NCBI GenBank assembly: GCA_032158125.1
Contig: JASKOT010000005.1
Coordinates: forward strand, 248,001 to 312,000
DNA: 64,000 nucleotides
Source: Papiliotrema nemorosa
Taxonomy: Eukaryota; Basidiomycota; Tremellomycetes; Tremellales; Rhynchogastremaceae
Reading direction: 5' to 3'
Position 1 is the stretch's first letter, and the number at the start of each line of letters is the position of its first letter. Below the pieces are notes generated by a model, which was not told the DNA's origin, searched no databases, and was given only the letters and a program-made list of their open reading frames with translations. The position numbers and the translations under genes are program-made. Positions 36,050 to 47,754 of this stretch are shown here, piece after piece.

Positions 36050-36774
36050 TCACTCTGTCTTCACACGCGTTCCCTCAGAAGTACGAACATAATCCATGGT
36101 CTTCGACGAGACCCATTCTTCGAGGAACCTGATGACGAGGAGCGACAGCCCCAGTCCTATCAGGCCGATCACCAAGATCTTGTAAACGTTCGGTAGGGAC
36201 GATTGGGGAATGAAGCCGTACAGAACGGGCTCGAGAACCAGGTGGAAGTCGGTCGACCATTTTCCAGGGGTCAACAGGGAAGTGGGGGTTTTTGTGGATG
36301 TAATCCGGGGGAAATTGGCGAGAAAGGGATGGGGCATCCTAGGGGAGAGCGGAGAGGCGGAAAGATGAGCTATGACCTGTTCAGAGCCATGGCCTGGATA
36401 TAGATCAATGTGCCATCTTGTAGGTGACTGGTTGTCAATGAATTGTTTCAATATCTCGACAACTCACCGAAGCGGGCCAAGATATTCTGATTGTCCAGAG
36501 TTGGGTGGAGTCCACCTGAAGGGCGATATACTTCTCGGGGCTTTCATGCGAGATAGTAAGGTTGAGCTGATGAGTTTCGGCATTCAAGCTGATCATGAGC
36601 TTGGTCATTGGCTGAGACCAGGGCAGCTCACGTATGAGTCGGATTTGAACCGGAGAGGGATTGAGAGGACGAGGGTAGAGGAAGTCGGAAGTTGCGTATT
36701 TCCGTATCAGCCAATGCGCCCATGAAGGCGCACGCGAGGCACAGAAACGAGGAAAGTATATGTATCTGGCGCAT
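36050..36774 (-). CDS. predicted ER type I membrane protein, possibly Pga1-like
   Basis: Exons are 36774-36632, 36588-36468 and 36427-36050; 213 residues. A signal peptide (MRQIHILSSFLCLACAFMG) is followed by a lumenal beta-rich segment (TLNAETHQLNLTIS, IRISWPASSPTRWHIDLYPG). One span near the C-terminus (VYKILVIGLIGLGLSLLVI) precedes a short cytosolic tail. The mature N-terminus ADTEI, the small size and the topology recall Pga1, the partner of the GPI mannosyltransferase II. That link is a guess from topology, not from clear sequence identity. Introns are 43 and 40 nt. It is divergent from the ZNF830-type gene, with about 220 bases between starts. Confidence 0.6.
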
Positions 36775-36998
36775 CTCTACTACTCCATACTTCGCGATGC
36801 CCTCGGTGAAGTCTCGACGATGGAGGTAGAAGAAGGATGAAGGGTTGAAAGTCAAGGTGGACCGGTCGAGTGGAGGTTGAGATGAGTTGGACAAACTTGG
36901 ATTTCAACATACCATTCAACCCACACTACCTTTCTCCCGGCTGAACATCTCTCGAGTCAACTTGGAAGACTTTGGATCCAAAAGAGGCAGTACCCACG

Positions 36999-37978
36999 AT
37001 GGACGCTAGATCACTGCTCCGCGCCAAAAAGGCAGAGGCGAAGATTGAGCATCCCTACGCTTCTTATTCTGCTTCTGGTGTACTTCGATGCTCCATCTGC
37101 GCTGTTCCAGGTGAGCTTGACCTTTCCACTACATGAGAATACGATGTTTGGAGATGACCAGTCTTCTGAGTCATCTTTGAGCTTGGACTGATACCTAGTC
37201 AAACAATGGGACGCGCACTTGTTGACGAAACAACACAGGACATCTGTCGCTCGTGAAAAAGCAATCCAAGCGAAAACCGCAGCCAAGCGGGCAGCGCCAG
37301 AACCTTCCGAGCAGGCATCGTCAAAGAGGAGTAGGATGACGCAAGAAGAGGTGGATGGCGGGCAAGAGCAGGAGCAAAGCGGTACAACTGGGCTTCCTGC
37401 TGGATTCTTTGATGCTGGAAAGACTTCGACTGTCAATGACGATGACGATGAGGCGGGTGATCAAAGCTTAGAGGCAACGATGGCGGTCAGACCTGCGCCA
37501 GAACCAACAGGCGACGCAGAGCTAGACGACTTTCTCGCTTCGTTGGAGAATGACGATGCGCCAGTGTTACCTTCTGCTATACCTGTTCAAAATCAACAAC
37601 CCACCAAATCTAAAGGGTACCAATTGAGCTCATCGATGGCTGCTCCTGGGATAGCGTCCTACGAGGCCGCACCGGTCAAATTACCTCAACCTGGAGATGC
37701 ACCCGCTGAGGAGGAAGAGCAAGAGCCGGAAGAGACGGAAGAGGAGAAACGGGAGAGGATAGCCAGGGAGGAGCGAGAGGAGATTATGGGTCGGTTGGAG
37801 GAAGAAGAGCGAGCTCAGTGAGTCACCTTTTACTCACACTGTCAATGTCGCTGATTATGGTAGGGAGGACGCAGACTCGAGAGTTTCAGCGCTGAAGGCC
37901 CGCATGGAGGCATTGAAGAAGAAGAGGGAAAGCCGACCCGCAAAGACCAAAACAAAAGCAACGATGAATGGCGCATGA
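36999..37978 (+). CDS. ZNF830/CCDC16-type zinc-finger splicing-associated protein
   Basis: Exons are 36999-37110, 37199-37817 and 37864-37978; 281 residues. The N-terminus holds one C2H2 finger, LRCSICAVPVKQWDAHLLTK with QH following, split by intron 1. Then come the family block LPAGFFDAG, an acidic linker (NDDDDEAGDQ) and DDFLASLE. A C-terminal helical region follows: EEKRERIAREEREEIMGRLE and VSALKARMEALKKKRE. This order is that of animal ZNF830, a nuclear protein found with the spliceosome. Intron 1 (88 nt) is long for this window. The role in splicing is by family; not shown here. Confidence 0.8.
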
Positions 37979-38113
37979 TGCAATGACGCGATGATGGCTA
38001 TACTCTATGACAATAACTAACGATGCACAACTATACCTTTTGACCCTGTTTGATACATGTAAACGACGTAGACTCCTGGTCTTTCTCGTCCTTCTAATGT
38101 ACACAATTCCAGC

Positions 38114-40382
38114 TTAGTTGATCGGGAACCCAAACGGCTTGAACTTCGACCTCGGGTTCTTTGGGTTCCTAGGGATTGCTCCACCTCTTGTTTGCGCTCT
38201 AGGCGCATACTCGGGCAGCTCGCCCAATTCTCCTCCAACTTCGTCATACCACCCACTGACATCTTGTCCCGTGCTCTTGGCGTAAAACTCAATGTGCTCC
38301 AATGATTCCAATCTCCTCTTTTCTTTCTTCAATTCCTCTGTTAATCCCGTACGTTCATCCTCCTCCGTCTGCCTCTTCAACTCTTCACGCTGTTCTCGTA
38401 GTCTCGTACGTCGGATGAATTGTCTTTCGGCCGTAGCTTCCGCTTCTTGGATTTTGGCTTTATGATATGCAAATTCCTGGTTGGCACACCAGTTCCATCG
38501 ATTATGATCCACTTTCCAGTCTTCTTTGGCGTACACCTCGTCCATTGTCCGCGGTCCAGGATCAAATTCTGGCTTTTCCGCAAGAGCCAGGGATGTTTCG
38601 GATTCCGGGACGAATTTACCGGAATAGTCCTTCGGGATGAGATTTGGGTCTGTCTCGGTCGCGCCGTTCATTGAAAGCTGATCGTCTTCGACCGGTTCCG
38701 GGAAATCTACCCCGAGTCGAGCCTGTTCTTCCTTGTAATCGTTCCATGACTGTCTTCGAGGTCCAGCCGATTCCGTCCGAGATGCATAGGAATCCGATTC
38801 CTGATCGCGACTTGCCAGATGAGGCGGCAGGTCAAGCTTGCCTGCTTCTTGCCTCTGCATAGCCTCTTTGATCATTCCTCCTTCCCAGCTAGGCGGCGTG
38901 GGGACGAAAGACGTCCCACGAGGTCTTTCCTTGAAATCCGCCCATTCTGAGCGAGTCTTTGCTTTTCGTTCTGCCTTCTTCGCCTCTTTCTCCTCTTCTG
39001 ACAATTTCGGCCGGAAAGGCGGACCCAACATCCATCCCCAGACGACCTTGGTAGTCGCTGGAGCTTTCATGGCGGGCGTAGGCAGGCCTTTGAAGGTGGC
39101 TCTTCGTTCTGCTTTTCGATTTTGACTCTCGGCAAGTCGAATGGCCTCTTGATGATCTTCTTCCGTTTCGAGGGGTTTGTGAATGTTGGTTTTGTGGATC
39201 ACTTCTGCGTTCTCCAATGACGCCAAGATTGTTTCCTTCAGGAATCTGCTAGTCAGCTTGGTAATTTGTAGCGCAGAGAAAGTGGACTGACCGGACTGAT
39301 CGGAATGGATGTTCGGGGAATGAGGCTTCCATAGGCGGTACCCAGGGCCTCCTTCCTTCACGCATTGTCGACACCCTCTTCATCCTTATCCTCCCATTCG
39401 GCAGAATCGCATGTGTCTCCCTTAATGGCGGTTTCAGATGTGATGTTCCCATTTTCCATATTTCCTGAGTCGTCAAAAACTTGTGCTCCAAAAAGTATTT
39501 CTTGATCAACGCCACCCCGGACTCTCTTGGTGGTATGTACGACGCCAGAGCGCTGGGTGCAAAAGGCTTCGCGGGTGGCGCGGGGGTACCTGAATCCTCA
39601 ATCTTGGGTTCGTCGACAGCTTCATTATGCCCTGCGAAGAAAGCGTCGAGTTCGCCGTATTCCGAGGAGATCTGGGATTGAGACGTGGTGGCTATGGCGG
39701 TCGATGAGGAAGCTTCGTCTGCCGGATTAACAGTCTCGACTGGGGGTAGAGGAGCAGATGATGTGGATGCTTCGTCACGGTGACTGAGAATAGACATTCG
39801 AAGTGGTTCTTCCGACTGGCGAGATTCGCGTTGACCATCCTGTGAATGAGCGGTCCGATACCGCTGTCCATAGTCCGAATCTCGAATCATATCCCTTTGT
39901 ACCACCGATTCTCCCGATCGTTCGTCATTGTGGGTCCTCGGATTGGCGTTATACATCTCCCTGCTACGAGTGGGATATCCAGAATCATTGGCACCCGCCC
40001 AAGACGGTCGGCGACCGTTGGCTACATTTCTAGACGAACCGTCGTCAAGATTTCTCGATCCTCTTTCGTTCATCGGTTTTGAGTTACTTTCGCCTACTCT
40101 AGAGGGCCCGTCTTTCAGGAGACCAAAACCAGTCCGTCTGACTCCCATCGGTGACCCGGCGCTCCGTTGATGCCCTTGCCAAGATGGCCGAGAGGGTGCA
40201 TCTCGTTCTGCACGTTGCGCGTAGGCAGATCGACGAGGAGGTGGAGGGGATGCATCTTGGTGGCCATCGTAGAACTCGTTCAGATGCGATGAGGCACTGA
40301 TCGAGAAGCTTGCTGTTCGATTGGTCCTGGGTCCATGTGCGTTCTGCACCCTGCCCAGACGCAGGGCTATCGTTCTGAGCAT
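38114..40382 (-). CDS. hypothetical protein, probably mitochondrial
   Basis: Exons are 40382-39292 and 39245-38114 (46-nt intron, GTCAGT donor); 740 residues. The N-terminus (MLRTIALRLGRVQNAHGPRT) is basic and acid-free, like a matrix presequence. A long disordered Ser/Arg-rich stretch follows. The folded part begins near ALIKKYFLEHKFLTTQEIW and continues through FPEHPFRSVRFLKETILASL across the splice site. Downstream are VVWGWMLGPPFRPKL, WNWCANQEFAYHKAK and a long charged helix (TRLREQREELKRQTEEDERT). The C-terminus ends in KFKPFGFPIN. I suspect a role in mitochondrial ribosomes or gene expression from composition alone, and do not recognise the family. Confidence 0.65.
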
Positions 40383-40803
40383 GATACGAGTGGTTGATAT
40401 GACCAGATGAATCACTCGAGTGACTTTCAACTTTCTAGCGATATGTCACGTGATTTGATCTGGCGGGGGGATGGTTGATTTTGCCACTGAGCGGCGAATC
40501 CGGCATTATGACGGAAGACGAAGCGCTCCTCCTCTCCTGGCCCAGCTCGAAGCAGCATCCCCCCCCCCTGAGTCATCAACAACCACATCCCATTCACTAC
40601 CTTCATCCTTACTCCTACCGATATCCCATTCGATCCACAGGACTCCTGGTCAGAGAGCTCCTGCTGGATTGCCTTTCTGTAGAGTCCTCGTCGATCTCGG
40701 TGGCCAATCCATCCTCGACGCGACTTCGCCAAGAGGCGAACTCCTGACCACCCACCAACCGGCTGAAACCACCCCGCACACCCCCCACGACCCATCTCTA
40801 GCT

Positions 40804-40937
40804 GTAAGTATCAATCTCTCCAGCCCATCCATGTACGATCCATCTGTCAAAGATGAGATACGACACGATGGGCTCGGTAGAAGAAAGAAGTACGAAATGA
40901 CGTTGATGCTAATACGTATTCTCTCTTCCTATTACAG
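40804..40937 (+). other. probable 5'-UTR intron of the zinc-finger gene
   Basis: The donor is GTAAGT, the branch-like element GATGCTAATACG lies near 40910, and the acceptor CTTCCTATTACAG follows a pyrimidine tract. Its length of 134 nt is not a multiple of three. Splicing would therefore break the frame that is open from ATG 40471, which argues that sequence upstream of it is leader. Confidence 0.55.
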
Positions 40938-41160
40938 CTACACCGTACCTACCTACCATTCACCCCTCTTCACGACCATCTCACCCCTTGTCCTACACTC
41001 TCCCCTGGTCAATAGCAATCTTCAGTCGGAAGATTGCAGTTTGAACGAGAATTATCCCGAGGTGGATGTGATGGCGACCTTGGTGATCAGGCATTCATCA
41101 ACAGTACCAATCGACCTAACAAGCGATAAACTACAATTCGAGTTTGACGGAAAGATCACA

Positions 41161-43263
41161 ATGTCTGGAGGAGGAATCACCCTGGAATCCTTATCCAACA
41201 TGAACAATAAGCCTTCCGCCCAGGCGGAAGCTCTGCAACGAGGCTTATCGACCGATTCGGCAGCCTCGAAGGAGGGAGGAGTGACCCCGACACCTCTGTC
41301 ACCTACCTCGGCCGGAGCTAGAACTCCCAGAGCGACACGGAGAGGATTAAAGCCGGAAGGGGAACAGCTGGCGACCGACTTGAATGGATTGCAGGTGCAA
41401 TCACCTGTCGTGAACGACCAGGCAGCAGCCAACACTGCTGGTGGCCTGTCCTTCAGTGCATTAGGCCCCAACCCGTCTGCCCCTAGACAGCCCCATCACC
41501 GTGACTCGAGCTCGACCGAGTCATCTGCCTCCACTCACCCTACCGTTCCCGCAGCCTTCGGGTCCAGCTACGGGCCTGAAGGTTTCCCCGCCATGACCAA
41601 TTACACCGAGGATGGACAACCCATGACGACTTCCGATTTGCAGCTCACGGCCGAAGCGGCTCAGGCTGTAGCTTTGGCTGATGAGGCTATCAAGCAGCTA
41701 AACGGTACCTCGAGCGTCATCCAAGGTCCTCCCGCTGCACCGGGACCGATCGATGGTCCATTCGCTCTGCCTCGCGGCTATGCCGACTTTGTCAAACCCC
41801 AGAGCAGGAACGAGCACAGAGTCTCGCCCGAGTTCAATGTCCATCGCCAATCCTCCACCTCTAGCTCTGTCACCGAGGCATCCACGTCGAGCGAAGAATC
41901 CGATCTGTGTGTGCCTCGAATTGAATGGGTAAACGTGGTCACCCCATCTTCCCCATCTTTCGCTTCGGCGTACGGATTCCAGCAACAACAGCAACAGCAG
42001 GAGAAGTCAAACATCAAATCACCTGGTAGAATGGCCCCGCCGACTACAAACGCTGCAGGTCGCAAGGTGGCTTCCCCTCGACGAGCCTCTGGCGACAGAC
42101 CGGCCGCCAACGCGCAAGCTTCGTTGCCGTTGGGTGCTACTGCTCACTCGCCTAAAGGAGTAGGTGCCAGCAGTGCTCTACCAGGTGGCATGGATCCCTC
42201 GGCGCCGGCTGCTGAAGATGACGATGAGTTGACCGTGGGTCAAGGAGGTGAGTCACGTTCTTACTGCCCATCAGCCCATACTGATATCGTAGAAAAAGGT
42301 GTTCAACCGCTCGTACCAAACACCGATTCTCCGTATGACCAGGCATACGACAGCAAAGGCAAGCGAAGAGTATCAGTAGATCAATGGCGAGCCGGGGGCA
42401 TTCCTTCCGGTTCCGAGGCCGGCACAGAAAATATCAATGCGCTTGATGACGAGAACGCCCTTTCTGGTCTCCCCAAGAAACGAAGAAGGAGTGAGATCGC
42501 CATGGAGGAAATCGACCCGGCTTTGCGCGATGAGCTATCTGCCACTGCTGCAGCCTTTAGCAACGAGTTTTCCGGTTTCGGTGAAGAGGGCGGCATGGAC
42601 ATTGACAAGGGATCGGATGCTCATTCTGATTCCGGAGAGAGCCTTGATAGTCTACAAGACCCAGAATACAAGGGTGAAGCTGCTCCTACACGTGGTCGAC
42701 CTGTCAGGACAAAGGCTGCAGGAGGAAAGAAGGGTGGCAAGGCTGGCGGGCGAGCCAGTATGGGTACAGCTGCGACGAACGGCGTGTCTTCGAAAGCTGG
42801 TACGGGCAAGAAGGCACGGAAAACTAACTCGCCCAACCGAAATGGAGGCGGCGGAGGTGGAGGCGGCGGATCGAAGAAGAATAAGCAAGACGACGCGGTC
42901 CCGACTGCCAACGTGCAGTGTGAATATGTCAATCCTCTCCCGGTAAGTGCATATCATCAGCAACGTATTCATGATACTGACTTCAGCCCTACAACCGATG
43001 CCAGGACGTCTTCACGAGGAAATACGATCTGCCCCGACACATGGCTCGTCATGCCCGACGAGAAGGAGAGCTGGTGTTTGAAGGTCGTCTGGCCGAAGAC
43101 AAAGCATTGCTATGGAAGACGATCAAGGACAAGCCAAAGGTGACATGCAACGTCTGTGGGGAAAGCTTCACGCGGTATGTCAATGTCCCCCATAATTGTG
43201 CGCAGCTGCTGATATGACAGGATGGACGCCTTGAAGCGGCACCAAACAAAACAACACCATTAA
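41161..43263 (+). CDS. C2H2-type zinc-finger protein, likely transcription factor
   Basis: Exons are 41161-42247, 42293-42942, 42987-43174 and 43221-43263; 655 residues. The long N-terminal part is Ser/Pro/Gly-rich with a short poly-Gln (near 41980) and a run of ten Gly (near 42850). A basic block KKRRRSE could be a nuclear signal. The C-terminus has an irregular finger-like part, DVFTRKYDLPRHMARH, whose cysteines are far apart. A clear C2H2 finger follows: CNVCGESFTR then MDALKRHQTKQHH, split by the last intron. Start choice: ATG 41161 has A at -3; ATG 41071 is an alternative. The frame stays open back to 40471, but a likely leader intron argues against that. Confidence 0.72.
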
Positions 43264-43575
43264 GGCCTTGGGGCTCTACGATGTTATGTGGTCAATCCAT
43301 TGACCGCTGCAGGAAGGTGGGCTCGGGGGCGGAGGCCATGGCGGATTTTTCACATAGTGCGGGTGCTTGTAGTTTTGGTCTTTGTTTGCCGATCGAATTT
43401 ACGTCCAGTCAGCTGGACGTCCGCTTCTGTATATACCCTTAATGAATCAATTATGACCCAACTGTGAATCACAGACTGCATTATACATACATAAACAGGG
43501 CAGAGCCGAACGATCTGCCCTTTGACACGGTATTCATAGCCCCACTCTCACGAGTAACCAAGGATACGCTCCAAA
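43264..43575. other. intergenic, convergent 3' ends
   Basis: AT-richer sequence between the zinc-finger gene and the surface-protein gene, including a possible poly(A) region near 43440-43500. Nothing else seen. Confidence 0.5.
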
Positions 43576-44934
43576 TCACCACAAATGCCAAAGGACGCAC
43601 AGCAGACTGAATAAGCCTGTCAACGCAGTCATATCGTTCTGTATGGCATATACCTGGAAAGCCAGACCAGCCGCCTGAGAGTTGGGTATTGAGCCATTGG
43701 AAGTGCTCGATGAGGAGCTATGTCAAGTCAGTTTTGAGACACCTGGCATGGTCATGGTCAAAACTGACGCGAGTGGCGGTTTCGACACAATGGAGCTTGG
43801 GTATCGTGTGATTGTCTGAACGAATGTACTTGCGCTCTCGGACGGAGACGGTATGGCCGATGAGATACTACTGATCGTCGATAAAGCGGACGAAGACTCT
43901 GAAAACGATGAAGTGGCGGTGTCAGAGGTTGACGCAGCGTCCAAGGTGACTCCACCGGTCGGCATGACGGCAAAACGAGGATCGACGCTGTTCGTGAGCT
44001 CTACAGTATCATGCACGTCGAACGGGAAAAGGGGGGCTCACGGTACTCCCGTTATTTGTATGAAATCAATATCGAGCCCTGGTATTGTAAGCTCTCAGCA
44101 TATTTGATTGCACAATGAACATCGCCTGATCACCCACAAACATTCTTCGGATCAGGCTGATCACCATATCGATTCTGATTCACAATCAAAAGCTGGTGCA
44201 TCCCCGCGCTGAGATCCTTGGATTCAAAAAGAGGGGTTTGGAATTCGGCATTGGTAGAGTAGCCATTCAAGTACTGAACCTGCCCGTTGTCCACTACGAT
44301 CGCATAATAGCCGTGACTGCACAGAACGTCAGCCTCAATTCCAGCCTGAGGAATCGGAAAGAACCGACTTGTCTCGCTTGGCACCGTAGACACCGATGTC
44401 TGTGCCGTTCCAATTGACCAAAGCCCAAGAAGAAGGTTGAGTGGATGAATGAAACGTCCCAGTTCTATATTGCGGGGTCATACTGTCCTCTTCATGTCGG
44501 GGTCAGAGTTATCCGCTCGCAGTGTCGTGTTTCGAACATACCTTTATGATCTCTCAACCAGTTCTCACCCCCATATACGATATATGACGAGTCATCTTCA
44601 AGCAATATCACCCCATTACCCAGATCCTGGCTGTACTTGTCGTCTTTGCCCCCTGGTTGAGGCGCAGATTGGCCATTGTCTTCGGCAGCATGTTGTTGAT
44701 CCAGTTTGTCTTTCATCGATTGACGCCACGCATTTACCCGATCTTGAGTCCACGCCCGGCGTTCAACTTCTCGAGCTGACATTTGGGGCCGTGACCAAGT
44801 GACACAAAAGAATGATACAGGCTCAGCGCTGGTAGATGAGTCAAAATCGGGTACAGAACAGTGTTTCCTACCCTCGAGAAGAAGATCGAGCTAAATGTTT
44901 TCAGATTGGTTGGAAGCGATACAGTAGCTACCAT
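43576..44934 (-). CDS. predicted surface protein with beta-sandwich ectodomain
   Basis: Seven exons: 44934-44872, 44821-44542, 44489-44369, 44316-44138, 44078-44047, 43998-43769 and 43717-43576; 348 residues. The best-defined part is a beta-rich domain: SSYIVYGGENW, WALVNWNGTDIGVYGAKRDN, HGYYAIVVDNGQVQYLNGYS and VWLDIDFIQITG. Similar domains occur in many basidiomycete surface and membrane proteins. A Ser/Thr-rich stalk follows. The C-terminus is hydrophobic (MTALTGLFSLLCVLWHLW), as in a GPI signal or a terminal span. The N-terminus is uncertain: the proposed first exon gives no clean signal peptide. Several donors are weak (GTCGGT, GTACCG) and one acceptor is AAG. Confidence 0.6.
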
Positions 44935-45196
44935 TCCTTTATTCACTCGTGAGCAGATTCTAAAAGATCACCGGCATCCTTTGAGGTGTCAGAACGGAAG
45001 GAGGGTAATTCAGCTCGTGGCCCCTTGATGATCAGCTCTGAAACTCCCTGCAAAGGCATGTCAAGCTTGGTCATCACCTCAGCGACTAGGGATGGCTGAA
45101 CGAGGACGATGGGTCTGCAGTCAGACATGAGAAGCATACATGCTTCAAGGTGAATTACATGTATATTTCAGGTCGGGACCAGACTGCATCTCAAGA

Positions 45197-47630
45197 TCAT
45201 TCCTGAAAGTCCTCCCTCCCATTCGCCCCTTGCGCCTGGGCCTTATTCTTCTTGAGAACCCTCTTTCGAAGTGGGACATCCCCCACAGCAGGCGAGACGG
45301 TGCCCACGGGTGTCGGGGGAGGTGCCAAAGAAGATCGAGTAGGAATCATAGCTTCCTTATCCATCGATCTGACCCAATCCGAGGCGTGGTCCAAGGCGCC
45401 TTGCGGGTCTTCCTTGTATCGCAGCAAGTACCCTTGAAGAGCTGCCATCGAGACTTGTGGATCGTTTGACCTATCGTTGGACTCATCCTCCTGTGCGGCA
45501 AAGACCGCTCCTGCAAAATCGTCGGCGAGAGAGTTCAGATCAGTCTGCGAGGCGATACCAACAGGTGTTTTCTCGTCCATCACCTTGTCGGCACCACCAG
45601 GAGTTTGCACAAAGTCTGATAATGGGTAGAAATGCAGGAACAAGGCCCGCGCTTGATCAGGCGTCGCGTTCTGGAAAGAGATTTTCACGTCGAACCTTCC
45701 AGCTCGACCGAGAGCAGGATCGAGTCGCTCGGGGTGATTGCTGGAATTAGCATGCAGATAATCTCAAAAACAGGTTCGGGAGTTAGAAATCGCTCACGTG
45801 GAAGCGATGAGGATACATCCTTCCTGCATAATCAGACACAGCCGCCGCGCGGATGGAAACGAAGAAGCTCACTTGACTGGAAACTCCGTCGATGGCGTTT
45901 AACAGTCCGGAAAGAGTCACGGTGGAAGGCGCAAGATCGTGAGACCCGCCGACCATTGGGCTGGCGGGCGGTCTCTCAGGCTCGGCCTCGATCGGGGTCT
46001 CAATCATCGCCTCTTCGTCCCCCTCCTCGACGGTCAAGATGTTTCGAGATCGGATTCGAGGAAAGATACAATCGCTGATCAGTCAATAGCTGTAGATGTC
46101 TAGGGTGTTCAATACCTACATGTCTTCAATAAGAATGATAGATTTCGCAGGACAGTCTCTGAAAAGCTTGCTGAGCTTTGCGTCGTCCATCCTGGCCGTC
46201 AGTGGTGAGCGATTTAGAATGACAAACCCTCGTTGGGAAGGATTGATCACATAGATGTCCAGGCGGAGTTTGCTGGCGAGAGCGGTCGCTACACGTGTGA
46301 GTATGCGATCTTTTTTGTCCAAGTCTGCGACTACTCACCCAGTGTAGTCTTCCCAGCCCCTGGAGTACCATGGAATAAGTATCTAAGCCATCAGACCAAC
46401 CCAGGATTGGAGCTACAACCAGTAACTCACCCCCGTCGATGAGGGATTCCTGAGGTGATATCAGCAGCTAATCCCGAGCGACCATCCAACAAACCCACCT
46501 CGAGCGGCATACCAATTCATCTCCTTGTCCGAGAGGAACTTCTCCATATCACGCAAAACATCCTCTTTCATCGTCCCCGGCAAGATCACAGAGGACCAAG
46601 GTCGTGAAGGTCTGGATACAGGTTTCTGCCACGCTGGTTGGATACGCCTAACAAGGTCAGCATTGCCTTTCCACCTGGTTTTATGGGAGACAAACATGGG
46701 ATGAAAAATGAGGAGCTCTTGCTCTTCCTTTGCGAAATAGGCTTGATGCGCGGCGACTAGGAAATTCTTGATAGCGTTGGGCTTCAACGCGATCGTCCTA
46801 CGAAGTCAATCCCACAAAGATGGACAAAGTGCGTGAACGTACTGTATCTGAATATGATCTACTGTTCGGAGCCTTGATCGAGCAAAGAGACCCATCTTTC
46901 GGGTGATCCAGATATACGTCCCGTCATGCTTGATTCGGATCGACTGGTCTGCACATGGTCAAAAGCATATCATGAAGATAGCACAGTGTACTGCACTCAC
47001 GATAAGTAGGAATGACTTGCCCGATAATCTCCTTTGATGTCCACGTCGCGCTGTGTTCTCCTACACCCACCGGACCTTCCTTGGACCCCGCGCGAAGAGC
47101 GTTCCCCGATCGTTGTCGAACCTGACGCCATTCGCTGGTGCTCAGCTGGAAATCCTGGATCTGTCGTTGCGCCTCGGGGTCGGTAGAGATCCAGGCCATA
47201 ACCCAAAGATACGAAGCATCCCCGACAGAAATGTACGCAGTGGGGAATAAAGCTATGTTCAGTCAACGCTATGTTCTACAGGCTCACCCCTTGAGATCTT
47301 TGTATGAGCCCAGCCAAAAGCTCTTCGAGCGCCAGCGACTAGAGCACCAACGATCACGATCCGAATGACCATGCCTACGATGTTGTCGGAATGGCCATTT
47401 CTAGATAAACTCGAGAGGTATCTCAAAGGGAGGTTGGTAAGATCAGCTGACCCGAGCAATATTAGAAGATGAGCCATGGCGTATCCAGGATGATCAGAAG
47501 AAGCCCGTGTTTGGGCCTCGAGTTGAGCGATTATATAACACTGGAGTGCGATTGGGGACAAGATTGTGAACACGAGGCGAGAAGTACCCTCCTTTGATCG
47601 CGCCAAACCTCTAGAATGATCGACGATCAT
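45197..47630 (-). CDS. BCS1: mitochondrial AAA chaperone Bcs1
   Basis: Eleven exons: 47630-47288, 47252-47001, 46948-46843, 46797-46499, 46449-46431, 46382-46339, 46288-46228, 46191-46120, 46074-45873, 45823-45798 and 45740-45197; 655 residues. Bcs1 translocates folded Rieske iron-sulfur protein across the inner membrane for complex III assembly. An N-terminal span (MVIRIVIVGALVAGARRAFG) precedes the Bcs1-specific region. The AAA module has Walker A HGTPGAGKTTL (residues 344-354), Walker B SIILIEDIDCIF, an acidic insertion, LSGLLNAIDGVSSQ, sensor CILIASTNHPERLDPAL and GRAGRFDVKI. The Ala- and Pro-rich tail ends in basic residues. Exon 5 is only 19 nt. Intron 1 is 35 nt and intron 7 is 36 nt. 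Confidence 0.92.
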
Positions 47631-47754
47631 CGCTGATTCACTGCGGTGATTATGCGAAAGATCGTGCTCGACACCACACCCCTAGAATCAGATGAATGGA
47701 TCAGAAAGCACTGCTAGATAGTTTTTGCTTCATGCACTTGATCGACGTACGCCC

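Noticed and set aside
35761..36132. 123-codon plus-strand frame
   Set aside because: Overlaps the well-supported minus-strand ER-type gene and lacks any feature of its own.
36638..36655. tRNA B-box-like sequence on the minus strand
   Set aside because: It lies inside coding sequence of the ER-type gene and has no A box.
40471..41160. N-terminal extension of the zinc-finger protein, or a separate exosome-like gene
   Set aside because: The frame is open but a strong non-triplet intron lies inside, codon use is poor, and the fleeting similarity to exosome subunits needs two frame changes.
44734..44946. Unspliced 70-codon minus-strand frame
   Set aside because: It overlaps the first two exons of the surface-protein gene in another frame; the spliced model joins better.
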